The notes beneath the pieces were generated by a model that saw nothing but the letters and a program-made list of their open reading frames with translations, made no database searches and had not been told where the DNA came from. From Rhodococcus qingshengii (GTDB lineage Bacteria; Actinomycetota; Actinomycetes; Mycobacteriales; Mycobacteriaceae): 64,000 nt of DNA. This document shows, in pieces, positions 25,042 to 33,599 of the stretch. The stretch lies in contig NZ_JAJNCL010000005.1 of assembly GCF_021025955.1 (NCBI RefSeq), forward strand, positions 62,001 to 126,000. Reading direction: 5' to 3'. Both the position numbers and the translations under genes were made by a program. Numbering within the stretch: the first letter of the stretch is position 1; the number at the start of each line of letters is the position of its first letter.

Positions 25042-26615
25042 TGGTTGCCGCTGATCCCGATGTCAAGGTTGCCGAGCGTTCGACGATGCTCGGCTCACGT
25101 GCACGAGTGCTTCTCCTTGCGGCTGTTGCCGCGTGCGCGGCGTGCGGCCTGATCTACGAGTTGGCGCTGTTGACGCTCAGCGTGAGTCTGACCGGCGGCG
25201 GCATAACCCAGACGTCGTTGATCGTCGCGGGATTTGTTGCGGCTCTGGGTATCGGAGCGCTGGCCGCAAAACCTCTGCTGGGGCACGCTGCCGTTTCGTT
25301 TGTGACGGTCGAGATACTGCTGGGCCTGATCGGCGGATTCAGTGCCGTTACGCTGTACGTGACCTTCACGTTCTTCGGTTCCAGCGCAGCAGTTCTGGTG
25401 GCCGCAACGGCGCTGATCGGCATCCTCGTCGGTGCTGAAGTGCCTCTGTTGATGACGCTCTTGCAATCTGGTCGGAGCGACAATGATGCTCAGAGCACCG
25501 GAAAAGTGCTGGCAAACCTCAATGCCGCCGACTACCTCGGCGCGTTGATCGGCGGCCTGCTGTGGCCGTTCGTACTGCTGCCGTGGGTGGGCATGATTCG
25601 CGGCGCCGCACTCACCGGCATGATCAATCTCGTGGCCGCGGCAGTTGTCGCACTGATACTTCTCCGGTGGCAGCTCAGCCTGCGCGCACGATTGATCGCC
25701 GTCGTCGCAATGCTGTTGGCGGCAAGCTTGATCGGATGGCTTCTGATCGCTGCCTCGGACATCGAGACCACGGCGAGGCAGAGGCTGTACACCGATCCGG
25801 TGGTGGCCTCCGAGCGGTCGGTGTACCAGGAAATCGTCGTCACCGAGCGCGGCAACGACGTGCGCTTGTTCCTCGACGGAGACCTGCAGTTCTCCAGTGT
25901 CGACGAGCATCGCTATACCGAGTCGCTGGTGTATCCGGCACTGGTGAACGATCCACGGCGGGTGCTGATTCTGGGCGGCGGTGACGGCCTCGCTGCACGG
26001 GAAGTGCTGCGGATGAACAGCGTCGAGCAGATCGTGCAGGTCGAACTCGATCCGGCCGTCATCGAGTTGGCCAACACCCGTCTTCGCGATCTGAACGCGG
26101 GAGCGCTCGAGGATCCACGGGTGGACGTCGTTCTCGACGACGCGTTCCGATGGTTACGAGAAAGCCCGGAACCGGGTTTCGACGCGGTCATCGTCGACCT
26201 ACCGGATCCTGACACGCCTGCACTGGGCAGGTTGTATTCCGTGGAGTTCTACGGACTTGCCGCTGCCGCGATGAATCCGGGCGGTTTGATGGTCGTCCAG
26301 TCCGGCAGTCCGTACTCGACACCGGACGCGTACTGGAGGACGGTGTCGACGGTATCGGCTGTCGGACTGAGTGTCTCGCCCTACCACGTCTTCGTGCCGA
26401 GCTTCGGTGACTGGGGATATGTGCTCGCGCAAGCAGGATCCACTCCACCCGATCTTCGTCTGCCCCCTGATGTGCCGGAACTACGGTTCCTCGACGAGCC
26501 GACGCTGGCGTCGGCAACGGTGTTTCCGCGCGATCGCCCGAGGCGGGAGTTGGAGCCCTCGACCCTCGACCGGCCACGCATCGTCGACGATATGCGCAAG
26601 GGCTACGAACGCTGA
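25041..26615 (+). CDS. Membrane-anchored polyamine aminopropyltransferase homologue
   Basis: Start ATG 25041 shares one base with the DUF350 stop, giving 524 residues. The N-terminal half (about 20-240) has around seven membrane helices. The C-terminal half is a spermidine-synthase-type Rossmann domain: VLILGGGDGLAAREVL near 307-322, the acidic residue of VQVELDPAVIELA, VVLDDAFRWLRE, and VDLPDPDTPALGRLYS. The soluble enzyme moves aminopropyl from decarboxylated SAM to putrescine. Here no speD/speA gene is nearby, and the membrane fusion suggests action at the envelope or on an unusual substrate. Confidence 0.88.
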   Translation: MVAADPDVKVAERSTMLGSRARVLLLAAVAACAACGLIYELALLTLSVSLTGGGITQTSLIVAGFVAALGIGALAAKPLLGHAAVSFVTVEILLGLIGGFSAVTLYVTFTFFGSSAAVLVAATALIGILVGAEVPLLMTLLQSGRSDNDAQSTGKVLANLNAADYLGALIGGLLWPFVLLPWVGMIRGAALTGMINLVAAAVVALILLRWQLSLRARLIAVVAMLLAASLIGWLLIAASDIETTARQRLYTDPVVASERSVYQEIVVTERGNDVRLFLDGDLQFSSVDEHRYTESLVYPALVNDPRRVLILGGGDGLAAREVLRMNSVEQIVQVELDPAVIELANTRLRDLNAGALEDPRVDVVLDDAFRWLRESPEPGFDAVIVDLPDPDTPALGRLYSVEFYGLAAAAMNPGGLMVVQSGSPYSTPDAYWRTVSTVSAVGLSVSPYHVFVPSFGDWGYVLAQAGSTPPDLRLPPDVPELRFLDEPTLASATVFPRDRPRRELEPSTLDRPRIVDDMRKGYER

Positions 26616-26667
26616 ACTCCGGACCTAGTAGCTTGAATCGAGACTCTCGGCTACGACGGAGGTACGG

Positions 26668-27408
26668 ATGACTGTTCGGATCGAGGAGTACGCACCGGGA
26701 GTCCGGTTGCTCACGATGGATCGCCAGGAGAGGCGCAACGCGCTCGACGCGAAGACCTACCGCGAACTCACGAACGCGATCCGGGATTCGGACGGCGACG
26801 ATGCAGTGCGGGTTTCGGTGCTGACGGGTGCCGGTGGTGTCTTTACCAGTGGTAACGACATCGGAAGTTTTCAGGACACTGCCGGCAAGGACGGCGGTGA
26901 GGCCAAGGATCTGTTGATCGCACTTGTCACCGCACGCAAACCGATTGTCGCAGCGGTCGAAGGATTTGCAGTCGGGATCGGCACCACGATGTTGTTGCAC
27001 TGCGACCTGGCGTTTGCCGGACGAGGTACACGATTCCGCTTGCCGTTCGTTCCGCTCGGGCTCTCGCCCGAGGGTGGATCGAGCTATTTGTTGCCACAGA
27101 TCGCGGGCCTCAAACGCGCGACCGAACTGTTGATGCTCGGAGATATGTTCGACGCCGACGAGGCTGCCGATGCCGGTCTGGTCAATCGCGTAGTGGAGGC
27201 CGGCACCGCGCTCGACGTGGCGCTGGAGCGTGCAGTACGCATTGCAGACTCCCCGGCTGAATCGGTAGCGCTCACGAAGATGCTGCTCCGTCGACCGCAT
27301 CTCGACGCCCTGCTGGAAACCATCGACGTGGAGTCGGATCATTTCGCGAGACGGCGACGATCTGATGAAGCGCAAGAAGCATTCGCAGCTTTCATGAAGA
27401 AGAGGTGA
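26668..27408 (+). CDS. Crotonase family, enoyl-CoA isomerase-like
   Basis: The 246-residue protein has a crotonase fold with oxyanion-hole regions TSGNDIGSF and GFAVGIGTT. Both hydratase Glu positions are replaced: Thr in GIGTTML (Glu144 of rat hydratase) and Phe in LPFVPLGL (Glu164). Instead [12 protein letters not shown] places a Glu like the catalytic one in yeast delta3,delta2-enoyl-CoA isomerase (LITEGGTT). It is therefore more likely an isomerase than a hydratase. It overlaps the next gene (IlvX-like) by GTGA. Confidence 0.85.
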   Translation: MTVRIEEYAPGVRLLTMDRQERRNALDAKTYRELTNAIRDSDGDDAVRVSVLTGAGGVFTSGNDIGSFQDTAGKDGGEAKDLLIALVTARKPIVAAVEGFAVGIGTTMLLHCDLAFAGRGTRFRLPFVPLGLSPEGGSSYLLPQIAGLKRATELLMLGDMFDADEAADAGLVNRVVEAGTALDVALERAVRIADSPAESVALTKMLLRRPHLDALLETIDVESDHFARRRRSDEAQEAFAAFMKKR

Positions 27409-28967
27409 CCGAAATGAATGGTGCACAGTCACTTATCCAGAGTCTTGTCGACTCGGGTGTCGAGGTGTGCTTCGGCAATCCCGGAACGTCCGAGATGCAT
27501 TTTGTTGCCGCACTCGATTCCGTTCCCCAGATGCGAGCCGTACTCGGCCTGTTCGAGGGCGCTGTGACCGGTGCCGCGGACGGCTACGCACGGATCGCCG
27601 GAAAGCCTGCCGCGACGCTGCTCCATCTCGGTCCCGGAATGGCGAACGGACTGGCGAACCTTCACAACGCGCGCCGCGCCCACACACCGATCGTGAACAT
27701 CGTCGGCGACCACGCGACCTATCACCACGGTTTCGACGCTCCTCTCGAATCGAACATCGACGCGCTGACTGAATGGCTGGAGGGGTGGAGTCGACGTTCC
27801 GAATCCACCGCGACCGTCGGTAGCGATGCGGCCGACGCCGTTGCCGCGTCAATGGATTCGCCTGGAAGGATCGCGACACTGGTCCTACCTGCTGACGTCT
27901 CGTGGGGCGAAGGCGGAGTGCTTGCGGAGCCTCGGGACATACCGCCGCGGGCGGACGTTTCTGCAGCACAGATCGACTCGGTGGTAGAAGCGTTCAATGC
28001 CGAGGGCCGTGCGACGCTACTGTTGGGAGGCGCAGCGTGTTCCGAAGCCGGACTGCGCGCCGCTTCCCGGATCGCCGTCGCGACGGGTGTGCAGATTCTG
28101 GTCGAGACCTTTCCGGCGAGGCTTCAACGGGGCGCGGGACTACCGTCATTCGAGCGCTTGGGGTACTTCGCCGAGCACGCCACCGAACAACTTCGCGGAA
28201 CAACTCAGCTGGTTCTGGCCGGCGCGGTTTCGCCGGTCTCGTTCTTTGCGTATCCCGGAAAACCGAGCGATCTGGCACCGGAGGGCGCTGCGGTGACAAC
28301 GCTGGCGAGCGTCGGCGACGATGTTGCCGGTGCTCTGGAAGCAGTGGCAGATCTCGTGGCACCGGGAGTCGAACCTGTTCTGCAGGAAGCGAATCGGCCA
28401 GTACTGCCGAGTGGGCCACTGGACGTTCGAAATTGGGCCGACGTGATCGGCGCCCTGCTGCCAGACGACGCTATCATCTCCGACGAGGCGGCCACTTCCG
28501 GTTGGGCGGTTCCGATCGCCCTTGCCGGAGCGCCGCGCCACGACGTGCTCACGCTCACCGGAGGGGCCATCGGCCAGGGGATCCCGGTTGCGACGGGCGC
28601 CGCGGTGGCAGCGCCGGAGCGACCGGTGATCAATCTCGAAGCCGACGGAAGCGCGATGTACACCATCACGGCGTTGTGGACGCAGGCGCGAGAACAGTTG
28701 AACGTCACGACGATTCTGCTCAACAATCGCGCGTACGCCATCCTGCGAGGCGAACTGCAACGAGTCGGCGCAGAAGGTGCCGGCGTCGTCGCACAGTCGA
28801 TGTTGGATTTGTCGTCTCCGAACATGGATTACGTCAAGATCTCCGAGGGCCTGGGTGTGCCGGCGTCACGGGCGAGCACGGCGGAGGAGTTGGCGGTGCA
28901 GTTTGCCGCAGCGCTGGCGGAACCCGGCCCGCATCTCATCGAGGTCATGCTGCCAACCCCGTCATGA
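27405..28967 (+). CDS. ilvX: ThDP-dependent enzyme, acetohydroxyacid synthase-like (IlvX type)
   Basis: The 520-residue protein has the three-domain ThDP-enzyme fold. The start may be GTG 27405 or ATG 27414. [16 protein letters not shown] and the cofactor-activating Glu51 in [18 protein letters not shown] are N-terminal; the metal/ThDP site is [14 protein letters not shown] followed by ILLNN. It closely resembles, from memory, mycobacterial IlvX rather than the biosynthetic IlvB, and no ilvN regulatory subunit follows. Being coupled to a crotonase gene suggests a catabolic lyase/decarboxylase on an acyl-CoA or 2-oxo acid; substrate unproven. Confidence 0.82.
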   Translation: MTEMNGAQSLIQSLVDSGVEVCFGNPGTSEMHFVAALDSVPQMRAVLGLFEGAVTGAADGYARIAGKPAATLLHLGPGMANGLANLHNARRAHTPIVNIVGDHATYHHGFDAPLESNIDALTEWLEGWSRRSESTATVGSDAADAVAASMDSPGRIATLVLPADVSWGEGGVLAEPRDIPPRADVSAAQIDSVVEAFNAEGRATLLLGGAACSEAGLRAASRIAVATGVQILVETFPARLQRGAGLPSFERLGYFAEHATEQLRGTTQLVLAGAVSPVSFFAYPGKPSDLAPEGAAVTTLASVGDDVAGALEAVADLVAPGVEPVLQEANRPVLPSGPLDVRNWADVIGALLPDDAIISDEAATSGWAVPIALAGAPRHDVLTLTGGAIGQGIPVATGAAVAAPERPVINLEADGSAMYTITALWTQAREQLNVTTILLNNRAYAILRGELQRVGAEGAGVVAQSMLDLSSPNMDYVKISEGLGVPASRASTAEELAVQFAAALAEPGPHLIEVMLPTPS

Positions 28968-29010
28968 TTTCGCGTCGGTCATCGATCGTGCATTCAACTG
29001 GAGGTTTTTG

Positions 29011-29688
29011 GTGCTAGCCGCGATCGGTCTGTCACTCCCGCTTGCCCTCGGTCTGCTTTTCGTTTCTATGCCCATGGCGGTGATCGTGCTCGTGATGGTT
29101 ACCGCCGGAGCGCATCGAGGGGCGGTGTCTTTTCTCCTCGGGTGGGTGCTCGGCATATCGGCGGTCGTTGCAGCGACCATCGTGATCGCGGACTATTCGT
29201 TCGCGGAGTCGGAGTCGTCGCAGACTTCGGTGTGGTCGAGCGTCGTACGAATCGTGTTGGGCGTCGTTCTGTTCGGATTGGCGTACAAGCAGTGGCGAGC
29301 GCGACCGAGAGACGGAAGTGACCCGACAGTTCCGAAGTGGATGAAGAGCATCGACGGATTGACGCCGCGCAAGGCTTTCGGGTTGGCGTTCTTGTCCGCG
29401 GCGGTCAATCCCAAGAATGCTGCGCTGGCGGTATCCGGTGCGGCCACTATCGCGGTCGCCACGAATGTTGTTGCTCAACAGATTGTTGCGGCGGTCATCT
29501 TCACGGTCATCGCGAGCGTCGGCATCGCGTCGCCGATCCTGGTGAAGGTGTTCTCCGGCAAGCGAGCCGACGAGATCCTCGCATCCGCGAAGGCATGGAT
29601 GACCGCCAACAACGCAGTTATGATGGCGGTCATCCTGGCGATCCTCGGTGCGACCGTGCTGGGCGAGGGGCTCAGTGGACTGCAATAA
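29011..29688 (+). CDS. GAP/Sap (sulfolipid-1-addressing)-like membrane protein
   Basis: Start GTG 29011 has GGAGG six bases upstream; TTG 29008 is adjacent. The 225-residue protein has about six membrane helices in a LysE-like arrangement: a hydrophobic N terminus, a short basic cytoplasmic loop (YKQWRARPRDGSDPTVPKW), then PRKAFGLAFLSAAVNPKN, a motif of the GAP family. Mycobacterial members affect surface sulfolipid/glycolipid export. It follows ilvX by 43 bp but the link is probably positional. Confidence 0.82.
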   Translation: MLAAIGLSLPLALGLLFVSMPMAVIVLVMVTAGAHRGAVSFLLGWVLGISAVVAATIVIADYSFAESESSQTSVWSSVVRIVLGVVLFGLAYKQWRARPRDGSDPTVPKWMKSIDGLTPRKAFGLAFLSAAVNPKNAALAVSGAATIAVATNVVAQQIVAAVIFTVIASVGIASPILVKVFSGKRADEILASAKAWMTANNAVMMAVILAILGATVLGEGLSGLQ

Positions 29689-29706
29689 GTCGCCTACCAT
29701 TGGCGG

Positions 29707-31605
29707 GTGACTGATTTCGACGACGACGCCGCTGGTTCCATTGCCTCCGCTGCTTTGGCTGTTCTGCGTGAGCAAGGCCCGCTGAGTCTCGACGAGTGGG
29801 CGACCCATCTCGAGGAGTACGGAACTGCGACCGAGTTGGCCGACGTGCTCGAGTACCTGTCCGAACCGATGCTCGGGTACCTGCCGAACGGAAAGTATGT
29901 TGCCCTCGACGCGGCCCTCGAAGGGCTCGTGTTCACTCACCGGCTCAGTGAGTCCGAGATTGCGTCCGACGTCCTCGACGCGAGCCCCGATCTGGAACCG
30001 ATCTTGGCATTCGGCGGCGGCGGTGAGGACGGGGCGATCCGAGTGGTCGCGGCGGAAGAAGCAGTCCTGGAACGCGGAGCTGCTCCCTTCCCCAGTCGAC
30101 GAGTTGTGGTTCTCCCGGTCGGAACTCTGGGCGAGTGTGCCGACGGCGATCTCGTCGGCCTTGCCGTCGAAGACGGCAGACTTGCTTTTCGCCTGGTGGA
30201 GATCGAAGACGAGCCCGATCTTGTTTCCGCCCTGGATGAGCTTTTCGAGGACGACGGAGTCGAGGCACTCGATTCCGTGTGCTGGCAACTCCTGCTCGAG
30301 GATCCGTCACTCTTCACGGTTCCCATTGCGCCGCTGGGCGAGTTCTTCGAGGCGGCAGGCTACGAACATGAGCGAGAATTGCTGGCACGTCGGGGATTCG
30401 ACTTCGACGCTTACGATCTGCAGATTCGGACAGCCTTGGTCGCCAGCACCTACGACCTGACCCACGACGAGGCAGTCTCTGCCGTCGCGTTTGTCGATCT
30501 GGCGGATCGCGGATACACCGACGCGGGCATCGCCGACTTCGATATCGCGGACTGGGCCCACCGTCATGTGAGCGCTGCCCCGGATTCTTTTGTCTCACTC
30601 GCAGATCCGGGTGCAGCGGTAGCGGTATTCGACCTCGGATTTCGGAATCAGGATCCGGTGACCGATGCGATTCTCGAAGCGCTTGCAGCGGAACTGGCCG
30701 AGCGAGGGCCACGGCCGGTGCGGGCGGCGGCTCATTGGCTGGCCGGTAAGGCCGTCGATCGGCTGGGACGTGTCCTCGAAGCGGAAGCGCACTACGAGAA
30801 AGCGCTACTTGCCGAATCTGGTTGGGGTCCGGCCTTGTTCGAATTGGCGCAGTTCGCGTCGGACCGCGGCGACGCGATCCGTGCACTGTCACTGCTCGGG
30901 CGGATCGACGGCGGAAGTGAAGAGAATCTCTACGCCGTTTTGCAGGACTTCGTCCCAACCGATCACCCGGAACTCGGGCGAAACGACAAGTGCTGGTGTG
31001 GTTCGGGCCGAAAGTACAAGGTCTGCCACCTCGGAAAGGCTGATGAATCCGTCAAGGCGGACGGTCGGTGGTTGTACAAGAAGGCATGTCTGTTTGCCTT
31101 TGCCTCCGAGTTCGTCGACACCGTGACCGGGCTCGACGATCTCGAAAACGAGAATCTCTCCGAGGGCGAACTGATCGCCGCCACGATCTTCGACGGCTCG
31201 GCACTGGATGTGGCTCTGTTCGAGGGTGGGGTCTTTGCCGACTTCTTGGCTAGACGCAGCGAACTCCTCCCGGAGGCGGAAGTAGTGACAGCCGCGCAGT
31301 GGCTCGGAACCCGGAGGTCGGTGTACGAGGTGGTCGAATCTTCCGACACCGGTGTCGTGCTGCTCGATCGTGGGACCAAGGAGACGGTCACGGTTGCTCA
31401 CTCGGTCGAAGGCCAGCCCGGTGATGTGATCAGTGCTCGGGTCCTGACGGCCCCCACTGGCGCACTTGTGGTGGGCGTGGTGGTCATGGCTTCGGAATCG
31501 CAGGCTGCGAAGGTCCTCGAGGTTCTCGCTTCCGAGGAACTCGACGCCGAAGAAGTGGTGCGTGCGTCGCGTGGAGGCTCCGATCACTCGACCGATGACC
31601 GGTGA
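29707..31605 (+). CDS. Large SEC-C zinc-motif protein, copy 1
   Basis: The 632-residue acidic cytoplasmic protein starts at GTG 29707. The N-terminal 90 residues are helical and wHTH-like (VLREQGPLSLDEWATHLEEY). A TPR-like helical segment lies near 340-420 (AAHWLAGKAVDRLGRVLEAE). The SEC-C zinc motif GRNDKCWCGSGRKYKVCH holds ligands Cys429, Cys431, Cys440 and His441. SEC-C motifs bind ribosomes/SecB in SecA and occur in many stand-alone proteins of unknown role. The next gene is its paralogue, co-oriented 35 bp downstream. Confidence 0.85.
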   Translation: MTDFDDDAAGSIASAALAVLREQGPLSLDEWATHLEEYGTATELADVLEYLSEPMLGYLPNGKYVALDAALEGLVFTHRLSESEIASDVLDASPDLEPILAFGGGGEDGAIRVVAAEEAVLERGAAPFPSRRVVVLPVGTLGECADGDLVGLAVEDGRLAFRLVEIEDEPDLVSALDELFEDDGVEALDSVCWQLLLEDPSLFTVPIAPLGEFFEAAGYEHERELLARRGFDFDAYDLQIRTALVASTYDLTHDEAVSAVAFVDLADRGYTDAGIADFDIADWAHRHVSAAPDSFVSLADPGAAVAVFDLGFRNQDPVTDAILEALAAELAERGPRPVRAAAHWLAGKAVDRLGRVLEAEAHYEKALLAESGWGPALFELAQFASDRGDAIRALSLLGRIDGGSEENLYAVLQDFVPTDHPELGRNDKCWCGSGRKYKVCHLGKADESVKADGRWLYKKACLFAFASEFVDTVTGLDDLENENLSEGELIAATIFDGSALDVALFEGGVFADFLARRSELLPEAEVVTAAQWLGTRRSVYEVVESSDTGVVLLDRGTKETVTVAHSVEGQPGDVISARVLTAPTGALVVGVVVMASESQAAKVLEVLASEELDAEEVVRASRGGSDHSTDDR

Positions 31606-31640
31606 CGATGTATCGAGTCGACCCCGTTAAAGTTGGATAG

Positions 31641-33563
31641 GTGAACGAACCGATGGATGCCAATGACTTGATCGCCGAAGCCGCGATGGAGTTGTTGCGT
31701 GAGCACGGCCCGCAGACAGCGGCGGACTGGGGCACCCTGTTGGCTGATGCCGGGCACGGTACAGCCGAGGACATGGCCGAATTTGTCGAGTACGTCGAGG
31801 ACCCACTGCTCGGATACTTGAGTGAGGAGCGGTACGCCGCACTCGACACGTTGTTCGAGCATCGAGTGTTGACCCATCGCCTCACCGAAGCGGAGATCAA
31901 GTCCGGCGTTCTCGACGCCAATCCCGATCTGATGATGCTGCGAGTTTTCCTCGATCGTGACGACAATGAGATCCACGGCATCAGCGTCGTGCATCGCGGG
32001 ATCGACGACGATCTGTTGGCTGATCGGGGAATCGAAGATCCGGAGTTCCCGCACGACGAGGGTTTTCTCCTCGACACCGATACTCTTGCCGAGTGTTCTG
32101 CGGGCGACTTGATCGGATTGTTCGTCGCAGACCGTGAGCTGACGCTCTGCACCATTCCCGAGGTACTCGATCCCGCACCCGGATTCGGCGAGAGTCTGGC
32201 GACGGTCCTTGCCGACATCGGTGCGGACACCCTCGATGCCATTGTCTGGCAATTGATGCTCGACGAGCCGTCGCTCTTCCGTCAGCCGACCGCCCCGCTG
32301 GGCGAGATGCTCGAGGCGGCAGGTTACGTCCGCGACGGCGATTACGTCGCGGTGGACGGTTTCGATTTCGAGGCCTACCACCTGGCGAACCGCGCTCGCA
32401 TGCTCGAGGTTCGGGAGAACCTGCACCCGGAAGAAGCCGCGTCGGTGATTGCGTTCGTCGATCTGGTGATGGCCGCGAAAGTCGAAGCTGTCGAGGATGT
32501 CTCGGACTGGGCGCGCAAGCAGGTCAAAGAGGATCCGCAGACCTTCGCCGGTATCGCCGAGCCGCCCGCGGCTGCGGCGGCGTTGGAGCTGCTGTCCGAA
32601 CTCGACGATCACGATTCCGTATTGCATTCTGTTGCAACTGCTCTCGCCGAGAAAGGGTCGCGTCGCGTCAAGCCGGCAGCGCACTGGCTGGCGGGCAAGG
32701 CCTCGGATCGTCTCGGCAAGATCCTTGCCGCCGAGGCGTCGTACGAAACTGCGCACGATCTTGATCCCGATTGGACTCCCGCGATCTTCGATCTGGCGCT
32801 ACTGGCGGCCGATCGCAGCGATGTGACGCGCGCGCTGGCACTTCTCGGCCGGATCGAGGGCGGCGAGTCCGAGGTTCTGCACGAGGTTCTTCAGCGCTAT
32901 GCCCCGGCCGAGCACCCCGAACTCGGACGAAATGACAAGTGCTGGTGCGGTTCCGGTCGCAAGTTCAAGGTCTGCCATCTCGGCAAGTCCGAGGTGACGT
33001 TCGACGATCGGGCCAACTGGCTGTACGTCAAGGCGCAGCTGTTCTCGCGCACGCCGGAGTACTTCGATGCCGTCTTCGATCTTGCGCTCATCCGTGCCGA
33101 GCAGTGGAACAGTGAAGAAGCACTGACGCTGGCCGTCGAAGGCGGTTTGGCCGTCGACGTTGCCTTGTTCGACGCCGGTATCTTCGAGGCGTTTGTCGAG
33201 CGTCGCGGAGAACTGCTTCCCGTCGACGAGCGGGAACTGGCCGACGAGTGGTTGAAGATTGCGCGCTCTGTGTACAAGGTCGCCTCGACGGAGCCGGGAC
33301 AGTTGGTGACCCTCAGTGACGTCCGCAACGGCCATCTGGTGAAGGTCACGGACGAATGGGGTTCGCTGAACCTCGAGCCAGGCACACTCGTGTGTGCTCG
33401 TGTTCTTCCGGCCGGGTCCACGATGCGCACCTTCGGAGGCATCGAACCGCTTGCGGTAGAAGACAAGAAAGAGCTGATCCAACTGATCGAGTCGGAGGAC
33501 ACCGAGCCGGGTCAGCTGGTGGAGTTCCTCAGCCGCGGCCTCGCCGGTGCGCCTTTCCGGTAG
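31641..33563 (+). CDS. Large SEC-C zinc-motif protein, copy 2
   Basis: The 640-residue protein starts at GTG 31641 and is a full-length paralogue of the preceding gene. Shared elements include the N-terminal block LLREHGPQTAADWGTLLADA, MLGYL/LLGYL, the helical block AAHWLAGKASDRLGKILAAE, and the zinc motif with Cys434, Cys436, Cys445 and His446 in GRNDKCWCGSGRKFKVCH. The C-terminal 170 residues diverge more. It ends 36 bp from a convergent aldehyde dehydrogenase. Function is unknown; tandem duplication with both zinc sites intact argues that both copies are used. Confidence 0.85.
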   Translation: MNEPMDANDLIAEAAMELLREHGPQTAADWGTLLADAGHGTAEDMAEFVEYVEDPLLGYLSEERYAALDTLFEHRVLTHRLTEAEIKSGVLDANPDLMMLRVFLDRDDNEIHGISVVHRGIDDDLLADRGIEDPEFPHDEGFLLDTDTLAECSAGDLIGLFVADRELTLCTIPEVLDPAPGFGESLATVLADIGADTLDAIVWQLMLDEPSLFRQPTAPLGEMLEAAGYVRDGDYVAVDGFDFEAYHLANRARMLEVRENLHPEEAASVIAFVDLVMAAKVEAVEDVSDWARKQVKEDPQTFAGIAEPPAAAAALELLSELDDHDSVLHSVATALAEKGSRRVKPAAHWLAGKASDRLGKILAAEASYETAHDLDPDWTPAIFDLALLAADRSDVTRALALLGRIEGGESEVLHEVLQRYAPAEHPELGRNDKCWCGSGRKFKVCHLGKSEVTFDDRANWLYVKAQLFSRTPEYFDAVFDLALIRAEQWNSEEALTLAVEGGLAVDVALFDAGIFEAFVERRGELLPVDERELADEWLKIARSVYKVASTEPGQLVTLSDVRNGHLVKVTDEWGSLNLEPGTLVCARVLPAGSTMRTFGGIEPLAVEDKKELIQLIESEDTEPGQLVEFLSRGLAGAPFR

Positions 33564-33582
33564 CGCGCACTACCAAAAAGGC
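33551..33582. terminator. Stem-loop between convergent genes
   Basis: GCCTTTCCGGTAG pairs with CTACCAAAAAGGC across CGCGCA, 13-bp arms with two internal mismatches. It overlaps the SEC-C stop codon and lies 18 bp from the aldehyde dehydrogenase stop. It is a plausible shared terminator but has no U-tract in the plus direction. Confidence 0.4.
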
Positions 33583-33599
33583 TCACGGGGCCGGAGGCA

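Noticed and set aside
26626-26660. Possible hairpin GTAGC...GCTAC before the crotonase
   Set aside because: The stem is only 5 bp with a loop of about 17 bases and no U-tract.
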